Part shown: piece by piece, positions 12,776-25,700 of the stretch
How positions within the stretch are numbered: the first letter of the stretch is position 1
How the letters are laid out: each line of letters starts with the position of its first letter
Source of the DNA: Caenorhabditis elegans
Lineage: Eukaryota > Nematoda > Chromadorea > Rhabditida > Rhabditidae
Reading direction: 5' to 3'
DNA: 64,000 nucleotides
NCBI RefSeq assembly: GCF_000002985.6
Contig: NC_003283.11
Location: forward strand, 20,647,501-20,711,500
Translations under genes and position numbers: made by a program
Notes under the pieces: generated by a model
The model's database searches: none
What the model was told of the DNA's origin: nothing
The model's input: only the letters and a program-made list of their open reading frames with translations

Positions 12776-12852
12776 CTTATCACAACAGTTTTGATTATAA
12801 AAAACTAATGAAAAAATTTCCAAAAAAAGATGATATGATAAGGGGTATATAT
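12776..12852 (+). promoter_or_regulatory. Two GATA sites and a TATA box upstream of the hemopexin-like gene
   Basis: CTTATCA at 12776-12782 (TGATAAG on the minus strand) and TGATAAG at 12836-12842 are followed by TATATAT at 12846-12852, 46 bases before the start codon. TGATAA is the core site of intestinal GATA factors such as ELT-2. The compact arrangement predicts gut expression, which is an inference. Confidence 0.5.
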
Positions 12853-12897
12853 CATATGAAGTTGTTTGTCAGTCTCTGAAAATTTCACTTCGAAACT

Positions 12898-14438
12898 ATG
12901 AGATTATCGATTTTACTGCTAGTCGCTGCACACGTGGCAAATGGGCTTTTCGGGTTTGGCGAGAAGAAAACTACGCAAGCACCGGTAAGTTCAGTCAATC
13001 TTTGAAATTTAAATTCGTATTTAGAAAATATCTCTCGGGTCCGAGATAAGCATTCCACACACCGACGAGGATCAGGACACCGGAGAAATTGTGATTCCGT
13101 TCAATGATCCTAGCACTACAACAACGAGAAGAAGAACTGCAACTACTACAGGAATTCCAGTGATTTCTGTGGGTGGAATCGGTTTAGACAGAACTCGTAG
13201 TACGGTGGATGTTAGATCTTTCACCACGACAATTAACCCAAGATTCACAGCGGCCACCAAGTGAGTACGGAAATATGTGCAAAAGTGGTATAACAAAATT
13301 GTACGTCAAAACCAAAAAAATGAATTTCTCAATGAATCGTCCTGGAAATTTCTGAGAAATTTGTTTTGATGGTTACAAATTTAGACATTTTATTTTAAAA
13401 AAGCTAAAAACTTTAGCTAGGTTCCAATCTAAAAAATCCAACACTTCAGGCGACTTCCATCGTCGGATCGTCACTCATCTTCGGGATGTCCTAATCGTAT
13501 TGATGCGTACACATTTGGCCCAGACAGTGATTATGCATTTTATGAACAACAAGTGTTCAAAATTTCGAACAACAGAATTTCTGATCGGACCACTTTAGTC
13601 GAGGAATTCAAAGATGGTCCAAACCAAGTGAATGGGGCCCTATACGACCCGGAGCGGGAGATTTTGTGGTTGGTGGATGGAAGAAGCGTTTATGGGTATA
13701 AAAAAGATGGATCTGACAATTGGAAGCTGCAGTCAGTTTTTCCAAAGGAACTACCGTCGTCTATCGGTTTTACACCGGAAGCTGCAGTTAGATGGCATAA
13801 TAAACATCAGTTATTGCTCTCGGTTAGTTTTTTTTTGCCTAGTGAAAATTAAAAAAGTTTTCATTTTAGAAGACGGCCATTTTTGTAATCTAAGAACTGC
13901 ATATTCAAATAATGCTTCAATTATCTGTTTCTGAACATTGTGTGGGCACGAATGTACAAGAATGCTTTAGATTTTGTTTAAAAGTTCAAAAAAGTTTGCC
14001 AAAGCTTAGACTGAAAATTTTGAAGAATCTAAAACATTTTAGAATGTTTTTCAGTCTTAGGATTAGTTTTGAAGGCATTTTGACAAAATTTCCTGACGCT
14101 GCTCAAATTTAAAACAAATTTCAAAAGATTAATTCCAAAACTCAAAACTGATTTTTTTTTTCAGAACGGTGGTAAATTCGCATTATATGATGAATACTGG
14201 AACAAATCTTTGATGACCGGAAGGACTGAAAGCTATTTTGAGGTTTCTCCTATTTTTCTACTCAAAAGCTTCAAAAAATTATTTCCAGAATCTTCCCGAC
14301 CGTGTCCGGGGTATTTCCACGTGGAATTCGCAAGGACATGCGCACATTTACACGCAATCTCTAGTTTTTGAATACGATTCGGAAATGAAGAAAGTGACAG
14401 GCGATGGAGTACCACTTGGCGATTTTTGGAGATGCTAG
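12898..14438 (+). CDS. Secreted hemopexin-like protein
   Basis: Five exons, 12898-12984, 13025-13260, 13450-13822, 14165-14242 and 14289-14438, give 307 residues. The first ~16 residues are a signal peptide. A Thr/Arg-rich stretch (residues ~45-105) leads into repeats that resemble hemopexin blades: DAYTFGPDSDYAFYEQQVFK, then VNGALYDPEREILWLVDGRS, then AAVRW, then GISTWN. The pattern of Asp-Ala, a small beta-turn and an aromatic-plus-glycine stretch is typical of the family, which often binds ligand or matrix. No protease domain is present. It starts 873 bases after mnr-1 on the same strand with its own TATA box, so it is probably transcribed alone. From recall this would be W01F3.2. The hemopexin call rests on pattern, not a computed alignment. 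Confidence 0.72.
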
Positions 14439-14513
14439 AAATGGGTGAAATCGGTCTTCCGGTACTTCTAACAAAAAAGCTTTTTGAAATGTATAATTTC
14501 CTTATATTTTTTA

Positions 14514-14519
14514 AATAAA
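14514..14519 (+). terminator. Polyadenylation signal, hemopexin-like gene
   Basis: AATAAA lies 76 bases beyond the stop codon, in a TTAAATAAAATTTT context. Confidence 0.75.
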
Positions 14520-16750
14520 ATTTTTGGTTTCAAACGTTTTGGTCTATTTTATGTGTAATACATTCAGACAAAGGACGCACTTGCTCAAAATTTTGATTAG
14601 AAACTTTCTAGAATTTCACGAGAACATTTTACAATTAGAATGTACTTTTTTTGAAATTTTTAAAAGTAGAAAATTAATATTTTCAAAATTTTCATAGGTT
14701 TATTTGCCACGTTTTGGGACTCTGTCGTTTTTGAGAAAATAAAATAGGCTTTTCCCAAATTTATGTTCGAAGTTACAAAAAAAAACCGATAAAAATCAAT
14801 TAAGTTTGGTTAGAAACGAGAAAATACCAAGAAGTGGGCATGAATTTTCGCAAATTAATAACTTTTTAGAATTTGTTTTACAATAAGAAAGCTAGGTCTT
14901 TCAAAATTCCTTCATTACCCACTCATTAAACATTATTCAATTGTTTTCTCTATTAAAGAAACATTTTTATTATCTCTTCGTCTCTTTCTTCGAAACAAAG
15001 AGATGACACAACGCATCAGTATAGCAGGGAAAGAGAATTTGGTGTCAGTAGGTGAAGGATTTTTTGTCTTTTCTCCCCTTTGCCCCCCTTCATTTTCATC
15101 TCCTTCATCCCGAAAAGACAAAACTGCCGAAAAGTTGTCTGTGTTTGGACATTCCTTCTCCCCTTCTTTCTTAGGATTTCTTCACCCAAGGATGACCCAG
15201 TTGATTTGAGACGGTGGTTATCTTTTCGGCGCGATCAGTGTGTGTGGGTTTTTATTTGGAACATTTACAATAAACTGTCGTCTTGTCCCGACAAGAACAA
15301 GGATTTTTCGGTATGATTGAGCGAGATAAGTTTAAAAGAAGTGGAATGTTGTTAAATTGCGGTGGAAAAAGTGCAAATGATCTTCAGAAGGAACCTTAGA
15401 AATTTAGCTACAAAATTTTTTTATGGAGGGTCAAAATTTCGAAAAAAAAGAGCCAAATTTACTAAAATCTGAAATTTCGCCCATGTCAGAAAAATTAAAT
15501 TCTAGTGGCTGTGACAAAGAAAAGTGGGCAAAATTTCAGATTTTAGCTAATTTGCCTTTTTTTTTCGAATTATTGACCCGCCATAAAAAATTTTTGGAAA
15601 TTTTTTGTGAAGTCTCTCTATGAAATTCGATGGTTTTGGTTACCACTTTTAGTTTTTATAAACAAAATACCCACAAACTCCTCCTTTAAAACCGAATGGA
15701 TTAACATTACATAAGTGGAGTTAAAAGTGAGGAGTCATTAAATTTGCTGCTATGACCCCCGAAAGTCATCTTGAAACAAAAATTGAACACAGAATTCTAT
15801 ATCAAATTCTAAGAAACAGGTTTTTTTCATGATAATGACTCCTCCACAAAAAAGCTTACGAAAGCATCCGGATATTATCATAGAATCACAAAAATCCGTA
15901 TCATGTTGATTCATACATAACTAAACGTTAAGTTTTTCTGAATAAGACGTATTTACAAAAAAAAACAGCCTAAAAATCCCCAAATTCATCCGAAAAACGA
16001 CTATTGGTCGCTTCGATTATCATCATTTCGTGATCCTAGAGAAACAAAAGCGATCGGGAAAGATTTAGATAATTTAATGTAACCCCAAGGAAGTTTTTTT
16101 TTTTACATGTATTCATTTTTGTTGCCACCCAGCAATACGTTATCATATTAGCTCAAGCTTCCAGAATCCTGTTCCGAAAGCCTAAATTGGAAAGCTAGCA
16201 GCTTGAAATTTGAACTTGTATTCGGCATCAGTTTTCCAAAGCTTCGCCTCAAAAAGAATTTTATGATCGTGCGGGCGGTTTGACAATGTGGTGAAGCTAA
16301 ATGAGCCAAATCCCCACGGCGGCTTCACGGATCACACCGTGGTTTTATGACACACCTTTCGTTTTCAATAGGATGAATCCAAAAGAGAAGAAGAATAAGA
16401 GACAGCAGCCGGAACTATTTCACGCTTGTTGTTTTCTTTTACACCTTTCCCCCTCCCTATTTCATCTCGGATCCTCTCATGGATCTTTTTTTTCCTCTCG
16501 GTTTATTATAGGATTGGTGGCATCGCGTCACTTTCACACAATTTCAACTATGCCGTATATTCGTATACAAACAGTTTATGGTTATAGGCTATTGGCTATT
16601 TGGATAGGAATTGCGATTTGATGGCAGACGAGGAAAAAGTTGACGAGATTTAATTCATGTTTGTGCGCTTGTTGTGGGAACAGGTGAAATCTAGAAGGAA
16701 CAGGTAGCTAGGAACGATCTTACGACTCATCTCAGCTAACATGAAGGTTT

Positions 16751-16900
16751 AAAGGTGGAGTACCGAAATTTGAGACTTTGATTTTTTAGACTTAAACGAT
16801 CCAAATCAACCACATGTTGTAATGAGACGTTCTGAAAATTTCTTGTATGATTATTTTGGACCTAAAAAGGCAAAGTCTCAAATTTCGGTACTCCACCTTT
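16751..16900. mobile_element. Small foldback MITE with perfect 30-bp inverted termini
   Basis: 16751-16780 and 16871-16900 are exact reverse complements, beginning AAAGGTGGAGTACCGAAATT. The left flank reads TTTAAA across the junction. The same GGTGGAGTA-type terminus occurs in diverged form at 58715-58900, and a related GGAGTAGCG terminus marks the elements at 38434 and 54420. About 90 bases of AT-rich sequence separate the arms, so there is no coding capacity. Confidence 0.85.
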
Positions 16901-17794
16901 GAGGCACAGGGTTTCTTTGAAAATTTTAAGTGCAATCGCATTTTTTAATCAGATTGTGATTATCATGCTAGAATATTTAATATTTGATATAATATATTGA
17001 TTCAATTAACAGCTTTACAATATCTTGGTTAATTTTGTTCAATCCAGTCAGGTATATTTCTCCAAAAAAAATTTGACGTTTTTCTTTCCCCTATATTTTC
17101 CAAGTTAGCGGCAGTAAATAAACTTGATTGTGTTGCAGAATTGATCCACAGATGGACTTTCGAAAATGCGCCAAGATAAATTTGTGGAGAATTTTACTGT
17201 AAATCTCATAATGGTGGCGGCATACTAACAGAGAATATACGACACTGAGCATATGAGATTCTTTTTTTTTAATTTTAAAGTTGTTACTAATTCCCGAAAT
17301 ACTCATTAGCCACTTAAAACGCTTAGATCACCTGTGCTACCTCCAATTAATCCTCACACGAGGTGGCTTCAAAATTTCCATTGCGGAATGCCCTCAATGA
17401 CCCCATCAACTCTCCATCTTGTCCCCTTTGGGTGTTGCGTAACTCTCGTTTTCACTCTTCACCTATCCATATCCTTGGTACTACTACTGACACGGATGAT
17501 ATCTGTCTTTCTTTTCCTTTTACCCGATCCTTTACCGATCCGAGAGGCACGACGACTATCGGGTTGGCCTAAATTGGAGACTGCCCTCATCCTTTTCTCG
17601 CTTTCCAACTCCACCTCTCCCCAACAAATACTCCGAAGACAGATATCGTTTTTTCGTTTTTCATTTCACTTGTATGTGGATTTTCTTCTTTCTCCTTCCC
17701 GCTCTCTTCTCTCCTTTTGCTTTTTTCGGGAATAAATTCCTATCAGTTGTCGGGTAATGACCCACCCCCCTGGTACCAACACGCTCCGTATCTC

Positions 17795-19607
17795 TGACCT
17801 CTCCGTTGTGGGTCAGAAGAGTTGCGGGCCACATTTCATTTTCATTCTTGATAGTGAGATTTGGATTGGTGTGACCTTTTTACAGTGATATCAATTTTTC
17901 AATTTTGTAAGCTTACCAGTTTAAGCTCCACTTATTTCTGGTTTTCAAACCCTAACTAACACATTAATTCTACTGGCCATGCTCCTCAGTCGTGTATAGT
18001 CTTGTTTATATCTCATATACAAGTTATATTAACTGTCAATCAGTGTGATCTGGCTAATAAGCCTAATATAAAAATGTTGAATATTCCAAATTTTTTCATT
18101 TTCTTACTTTTGAAAAATTCTATAAAACTTTTTTACTACATAAAAAATAAAATGAACGCTCAATTTATTTTAAACGTTCTTATCGAAAAAAGAAACTACA
18201 TTTTTAAAACTGAACCTTAACTACATTTAACTAAGAATCTTCAAACCAACCACTACTGTTCCTAGTGAAAGTTCCTATTGTATTGTTATATTACCCTACC
18301 CTTAGCCCCCCTCTCACTTAGAATCCGTTAACTTTCGTGACTCGCTTCGCTTATTACATATGTACCATCCCTGTTCCTCTCTCTCTCACACGTCGGGAAT
18401 TTGTTTTGTCGCTTTGCATCCACAAAGTGTCAAGTCTAACATAAATTACACAATAACCTAGATAGATTTTCAACACAAGATAACCTACTCTCTCGCTGCC
18501 CACCACCGTATGTATTGGATATTCCTAGTAACTGTTGTCAAGGTCGCCAGAGGGGGGGGGGGGGGCGACAACTAGATGAATATCTTATCCCGTAGGCATC
18601 CGTACTGTCTTCGGTGCGGGAAGGAGACAAGGAATTTTATTCATTTTCGCGCCATTATTACTATTATTTGTCGTTGTTCTAGATATAGGTCTCGATTTTC
18701 ACGGTTTTCAAATTTGTGAGCTAACTTTTGTCAAAACCAGAATTGTAAAAAAAAAATTTCTACACTCCTGTGTAAATCCAAACTCTACAAATCTTTCCGT
18801 TCCACCCATTCCTCTATTCCCGATTCCACGACAATCATGTTAGCCGAGAAAAAAGCTGTGGAAAAGTATCGGTTCTAATTAACTATACAACATCACCATT
18901 ATCATCATCGGCTTCAGCTACTTCTCCATCATCATTCAATTCCAATCCCACCCATCATCCCCTCCCCCTTCATAGTATCTCTGGATTCTTGGCGACTCTG
19001 ACTTTAGTCGAGAGGAGAGAGAGAGATTTTAGAATCCAAAAAAAACTTGCTAGATGTGAATCATCATCGCTTTCGCTCCTCTGGTCATTCCATGTCGTGT
19101 GCTTATAAAGTTCACAACAAAGCCACACACACATTCCTGAGTGACACTCCCCTCCGACGTCTTCTCACTTTCATGTATATTTACTCGCCCTACTTTTACG
19201 GTATGACCTCATCTATGGCTTCATCTAGGCTTTGGTTATACTTTCTATTTTCTCAAGTATATGCCGCTTCAATTTTTGAAAATTTGTGAATGTTGATATT
19301 CGGGATCTTAGGCAACATCTCTGAGAAAATTATTTCACCTACCTCCTGATAGTCCCCAGTGTCTGGCACTTTCCTCGTTTAACTAGTTATTTTGGATCCA
19401 ATGTGCAGTATCCTAGAAAATATTAATTTTAGTTAGTTGAACTTTAACTTCCGACTTTATTCAAAAATATGTATTTTCAAAATTATCAAGTTCTTAACCG
19501 AGCAGTTTTCCACCTTTTTCTAGTAATCCTCAAACTGTCCGTTCCATCTCACTTTCACATTTTATTTACTCGGCCTACTTTCTCCACGGACACCCTCAGA
19601 TGACCTC
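17795..19607 (+). promoter_or_regulatory. Cluster of nuclear-receptor half-sites upstream of mlt-11
   Basis: TGACCTC (GAGGTCA on the minus strand) occurs at 17795-17801, 19204-19210 and 19601-19607, and TGACCT at 17872-17877. RGGTCA is the half-site of ROR-type receptors, and mlt-11 is known to depend on the ROR homologue NHR-23. That these particular copies are used is inference. Confidence 0.4.
18552..18565 (+). repeat. Poly-G tract (14 bases)
   Basis: Fourteen consecutive G on the plus strand in the mlt-11 upstream region. In worms, long G tracts are deleted when the FANCJ-type helicase DOG-1 is absent. At 14 bases this is near the lower end of the sensitive range. Confidence 0.8.
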
Positions 19608-19703
19608 ATGCATGTTTCATTTTTCTTCCCTCTTTTCACTTTCTCCTTCTTTGGTTTTCTGCATTGACATGGATATAATGTTTTTTATCTATGTAATTTG
19701 CTA

Positions 19704-19710
19704 TTTTCAG
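19704..19710 (+). promoter_or_regulatory. TTTTCAG acceptor before the mlt-11 start codon
   Basis: A perfect worm 3' splice consensus lies 23 bases before the mlt-11 ATG. It is either an SL1 trans-splice site or the acceptor of a 5' UTR intron; the sequence does not decide. Confidence 0.6.
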
Positions 19711-19733
19711 GCACAAACCTACACATAGAAGCA

Positions 19734-22700
19734 ATGCGCCTGTGCGTATTGCTCTTAGCTGCCCTTGTGGTGGCCACAGGTATATTGAGATAAGCATTGG
19801 AAACTAGTTATCAATTTTTATTTTACAGAAGCCGTAGATCCGTGCAAACGACAACCATTCCGCGGGCGGTGCCCATCACAAAACGGCGAGACGCCGAAGA
19901 GGTCACAATTTGTGCTCAGATACTACTTGAGGAACGGAGAATGTGTTAGTTACCCATATGGTGAGTTGCAATGTTTTATTTATTGAAAGATTGTTTTTAA
20001 TTCTGTGCTTTCAGGACACTGCGCCACGGATCCGACGGAACCAAACCTCTACCGATACAAGGAGGAGTGTGAGGATGCTTGTATCAGCAATGCACCAGCC
20101 AACCTTGGAGTACCAAAAAGCACCACCGAGGATTATCAGAAGGTTAGTGAAAACTCTAAACGTAGCCTTAACTGCACGACAAAATTGATTGCATGAACCT
20201 CACCTAAATGTTCAGGAAATCTTGTCAAAAGAGGTCAAAAGAGTTGAGTTCTATGTCACATCAACTCTAAACTATGGGGCACCAGTTGACACCACCACTA
20301 TCAGAAATGTTTATCCACTTCCTGTCACCACCACCGAAACCCAAGCACCACCACACCATACTACAAAACCCTACCAATATCATTACACATCCCCCACTAC
20401 CACCACAACAAAAAGACCACCAACCACCACGACCACGGAGGATCCTCAACCATTCGAATTCCACGAGCTGCAAGAACAAGCTGAGAATCCGATTCCATTG
20501 GATCCAAAAAATTCACTACAAGAAACGTCGGAGCAAGTCGACGAGCAACCTTTTAACTTCAAAGAACCTACTAACTCTGCCAGTGATGGCTCCCAACAAT
20601 CGGTAAGCACTAACAGCATAACATTTTCCTCACTAAATTATGACCGCATCTATCTAAACTTTCACTATCCAGGTTGAGTCTACCACTACCACAACTGAAT
20701 CCCCAACCACTGAGGCTTCTACCACAACCACTGAAGCTCCAACCACCACTACTTCCGAGGAGGTCACTACCACTGAGATCACCACTGAAGCTCCAACCAC
20801 CACCGAAGAGGTGACTACCACTGAGACCACTATAGAAGCTCAAACCACCACAACGACCGAACGCATGTCTCCATCAACCACCAAAACCTCCACCACCACC
20901 ACTGCCAAACCAACAACAACAAGATCCACAACAACTCAACGTCCTCAGACCGTCGCAACTACTGAGGCTCCAACCACCACTACTGTTGAGGATGTGACGA
21001 CTCGTGCACCACGAACCGAATGTGAACGTCGTCGTGCTTCTGCTTCATCTTCTTCCATTCGTGGAGGATTTGTTCCAGCTTGCACTGCTTCCGGAGATTT
21101 CGAGCGTGTTCAGTGCGAGACCAACGGGCGACAATGCTTCTGCGTTAACACCCAAGGTATTGAGGTGCCAAACAGCAGAACTCGCGATGGAACTAGACCT
21201 GATTGTTACAGTGAGTAAATTTAAACTTTTTTCTAGGTTTTCCAACTGATCATTTCCAGGCATTCAATCTTCCCGCACAGTCAACACCAAGGAATGCGTT
21301 GGGGTCAGCCTTCCAGGGCCATGCCATGGGTCATTCCAACGGTACTTCTACAACGAGGATTCTCAGAAATGCGAGCAATTCACGTATTCTGGATGTGGAG
21401 GAAATGGTAACAATTATGAGAGCAGAGAGGCTTGTGAGGACAGATGTGCACCACCACCAGTTGGATTGCCAAAGTGTGAAATTGTAAGATTTCTTTCAAG
21501 ACTCTTCTAAACTTTAAATTTTTCAGGGAGAGCCACTTAAGACTAAGATCGGAGTTCCAGTGAACTGTGCTAAGACCGACTGCCCATCCGGATATCGTTG
21601 CAGTGTTGTCCAACACTCGAGCGTCTGCTGTCCAGAGAACAATAAGGTAGTTGGCCTCCAAACCAGCGGAGCCCGTGCCACCCGCTGCTCCCTTCCAAAG
21701 GAACGTGGACCATGCGACAAGTATGAACTTCGTTTCTACTTCAACGCGGATCTCAACGAGTGCAAGTACTTCTTCTGGGGAGGATGTGAAGGAAATCAGA
21801 ACAATTTCGAGAGAGTCGAAGACTGTGAGAGTGCATGCGGAGTGCAAAAATCTGGAGTCACCAACAGACCAAATACCGAGATAAGAACCACCCAAGGAAT
21901 CAGAATTACTCCAAACGGCGGAAAGCTCAGCTGGGAAGAGACAGAAGAGGATGAGGAGCACGCAGTGCCAACAACTACCCCATTGGCTCCATCAGCTCCA
22001 ACTGTCAGAGTTTCAACGCAAAGAGCTCCAGTTCCAACAACGCCACGACCAACTGCTCCAGCTGTTCAAACCACAACTACCAGAGCTTCTAGACTCGAAA
22101 CTACTAGAGTTCCAGTCAAAACTGTAGAAGATGAGGAAGAGGAGGAAGAAGAGGTTGTCGAAGAGGAACAAGAGGATGGAAAGGAAGAGCCACCACTCCA
22201 TGTCCAGCCACCAGTTTCTCAACAGAACACCGTACTTCTTGGAGGTATCGAAGATACGACGACTGACTCGGGTTTGCTTTTCTAACGCTTTTTAATCAAA
22301 TGTGTCTTATAAGTTTCTATTTTTGAGTTGCAAACGCAGGTGTCTTATGTTCTTTATTTTTTGAAATTCAGTTTTACCGAAATGTTTAAGTTGACTGTTC
22401 CAAATTTAATGTGTTATAACTTTCTTTTAATTTTAACTTTTCTATTTAAAACTAATTCTAATTTTTTTTGTCTTATTAACTAAACCAAATATTGTTTTCC
22501 TTTCAGTTAACCGATGCCTTCACCCACGTGACTCTGGAAACTGTCGAGGACAATTTGTGCGTTGGTTTTTCGATGATGAGAAGAAGAACTGCGACGTGTT
22601 CACTTACACCGGATGCCAAGGAAACGGAAACAACTTCGCTAGCAAAGAAGAGTGCATGGCTATTTGCCATAAGCCAGAGCCAACACCATCAGCTACTCCA

Positions 22701-25700
22701 GATTTCTCTCAAGTATGCTCCAATGATGTCGACGCTGGAGAGTGTAATGGAGTCTTTGAACGATTCGCATTTGATGCCGAAGCTCAAGATTGCCGCGCCT
22801 TCACTTATGGAGGATGCGGAGGAAATGGAAACAACTTTGCTACTATGCAAGAATGCCGTTCGAGATGTGTCATGGCAATGAAGAAGTCCCCAGTTGCAAC
22901 ATGTGAAGCTGACATTGAGGTTGGAGAGTGCGCCGGAGTCTTCTCGAGATTTGCATTCGACAAATCAATCAATGCCTGTAGAAGCTTCACCTATGGTGGA
23001 TGTGGAGGAAATGCTAACAACTTCGCTACACTTCAAGAGTGTACAAACAAGTGCGTCAATAGAGGTGTATGCCCTGAGCCACCAGCGTGTGACACAAACA
23101 GATGTCAACTCGTTAATGATCGTTCCGGATGTCCATTCTGCTCATGCCCACCAGTCAAACAGGCATCTCCACCAGGATCAATTACCTCTATTCCAAAAGA
23201 GTCTCTTCCAAACTGCCCACCACTGGATAGATCTGCTTGCCGCGACCCATGCATGATGTTCCATAACCGTCAAGGATGCGAAGAGTGTATCTGCCCACAA
23301 ACCGCCCCAACCCCACCACATGTTCCAACTGGAAGGCCAACCACTGTTGGACAAGCTCAGCCACCAGCATCTAGCTCCAGAAGAGTCACTGAGGTCGGAC
23401 CACCAGCTCCAAGAACTACCGAGGCTGCCCCACCAGCTCCATCTTCCCAGCCACCAAGACAATGTAAGTCATAAAAATATATTCATTCGAAAAATCTTAA
23501 ACGTCAAAACTTGCAGTCGCTGTTAACACACTTCAACATCAACAAACTAAGCCAGACCAACTTCCAAATCTTCCACGTAACTTAGCTGCTCAAATCGAAG
23601 AGAAGTGTCTTCAGCCAGTCGAGCCAGGACCGTGCAAAAACTTTGCCGATCGTTGGTACTTCAATGTCGACGATGGAACCTGCCACCCATTCAAGTACGG
23701 AGGATGCGCTGGAAACAGAAATCACTTCTTCACACAGAAGGAGTGCGAAGTTCATTGCGCCAGATTCTTGAGTAAGTTGCCTTTCTGACAGAAAACGACA
23801 CTAGACACATTGTTCAGCTTGATTATTGGGTGAAATTAATTTAACTATAAATTTCCAATATACCTAACAATCGAGCTGAACTGTGTTAAAACCTCACCAT
23901 TTTTGGAATGTAATTTTGCACCTCTCCATTCACCTTGTTATGCTATTGCACGCTTCAGGCGGTTCACCAACGTCTTCTACTTCTGCACTACCAAAGCATG
24001 CTAAATTCTCACCCACCACCTCCGAAACGGAATCTTCCACATCAGCGGAAGACGTGGAGTCAAGTAGCAAGAATGAAGAACTCGAAGCGTTCCCAGCTCC
24101 AAAGCTTCATCGTCAATTTGCCTCCCCGATTTTCAAGCCAGTCGGCCCTGGACCTCAAGCCTATGATTCCGAGAAAATTGATAACTACTCCCCACCAACT
24201 CCAAATGTTAACTTGGTCGGTCTGAGCCCACCGGTTCATCCAACTTACTTCACATACAACGGGCAAGATCAGGGACAGAGAAGAGCCTTTTCTGCCGGAC
24301 AACAACAAGGTGCTGAAAATCGAATTGAAGTTGGTCAGCAGTTGGAAGCTTTTGGATCACAAAGACCGCAGCTACCGACGCACCTTCAAGGTAACAACTT
24401 TGTTCAAGGAAGAGGACGATTTGATGGCCGGCAGAGATTTGAAGTTCCACAAGGATCCACGTCTCCATCTCAACCTTTAGAGGAAATTCCTGTGACTCAA
24501 AGCCGTGAAAGATTTGACAACCGACAACGCGCAGAAGCCCCACAAGGATCTCAACGCCAAGAGCATCAAACATCCACCGCCCCATCTGAGCCATTAGAGC
24601 ATATTCCAGTGGTACAGAGCCGCGGAAGATTCGACAGTCGCCAACGTGTCGAGGTTCCACAAGAATCCATCCGTCCTGCCGAAGCTACAACAATTCCCCG
24701 TCATCTTGGCGATGTAACAACGTCGACTTCTTCATCAAGCCGATCATCTCAAGTGTCTCGTGCTTCTGAACCAGAAATCGTTCGACCAAGAGCTCCAGAG
24801 CCACCACAATCTAGATTCCATCCAAAAACGGTGACTCGGACGGAAGAGGTCCCAACGCCAAGAGGTGCTGAAACATTTGGAAGATCCACCCAGCAGGTTA
24901 CCGTACAACCAAGAGTCGCTGGTGTCACGTCGTCAACTAGAGATCAAGAAGCTACAAGAAGATCTCAAGGTCCAGCAGAATCAGTTCGTGTTCCATCTAG
25001 AGCACCTGAAACTAGTATTATCGGACATCAAGTGTCATCCTTCCAGTCTCCATCTACACCTACACAAGAAACATCTAAATTCCCTCATAGATTTGTAACA
25101 CCTTCTACTGGATCACAAACCAAGACACCGTGGTATCAAACCACTTCAGCTCCATGGTGGCTGCAAAGTCCAGCCACTTCAAAGAAGAAACCAGAGTTGA
25201 AAATTGAGAAGCTAGAAAAGTCGAACCAACAACAATTACCAGCTCGTTTCAATTTTGATCCGACCCGTTATACATTCTACAATGGCGATTACTTTGGTCC
25301 AACCATCCCCGGCATCAGAATCAATAAAACCCAAGAAGGAGGACTTTTTGTTCAAGGAGGATCAGTATCGGAAGGAGATAATTTGGAGGCTCAAGAGGCA
25401 TTTGAGCAATTTAAGCAACTGAGCAAAGGTTTCCAGCAGCAGGCAAATGAGTTTTTAAGGCAGGAGAAGAAAGCTGGTAGAACACCTCAACATGGATCTT
25501 TTATTATTGGATCTGTGAAGGTTGGAGATAATGAAGGTATGACGCACTACTTACTAACTCTCAACTTTCAAAACTCACACAAACATTTAAGTCACATTTA
25601 ATTTTCATTTTGCATGAATCATCCTAATAAGTTCCTTTTGTTCTAGGCATCCACGACGACGAAGATGAATCTCTTGAAGAGCAAGAGCACCCACGTAGCA

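Larger units (their letters stand above)
14520..19700. other. 5.2-kb intergenic region, probable mlt-11 regulatory DNA
   Basis: No exon chain could be assembled on either strand. Open frames near 14933-15209, 16301 and 17334-17735 lack splice support and look like chance. The right half is CT-rich and less AT-rich than neighbouring introns, as expected of worm promoters. It contains a 150-base inverted-repeat element at 16751, a poly-G tract at 18552 and several TGACCT sites. Confidence 0.55.

Noticed and set aside
17334..17735. 133-codon frame upstream of mlt-11
   Set aside because: Composition is CT-rich promoter-like; no splice signals or family resemblance, and an overlapping frame is also open.
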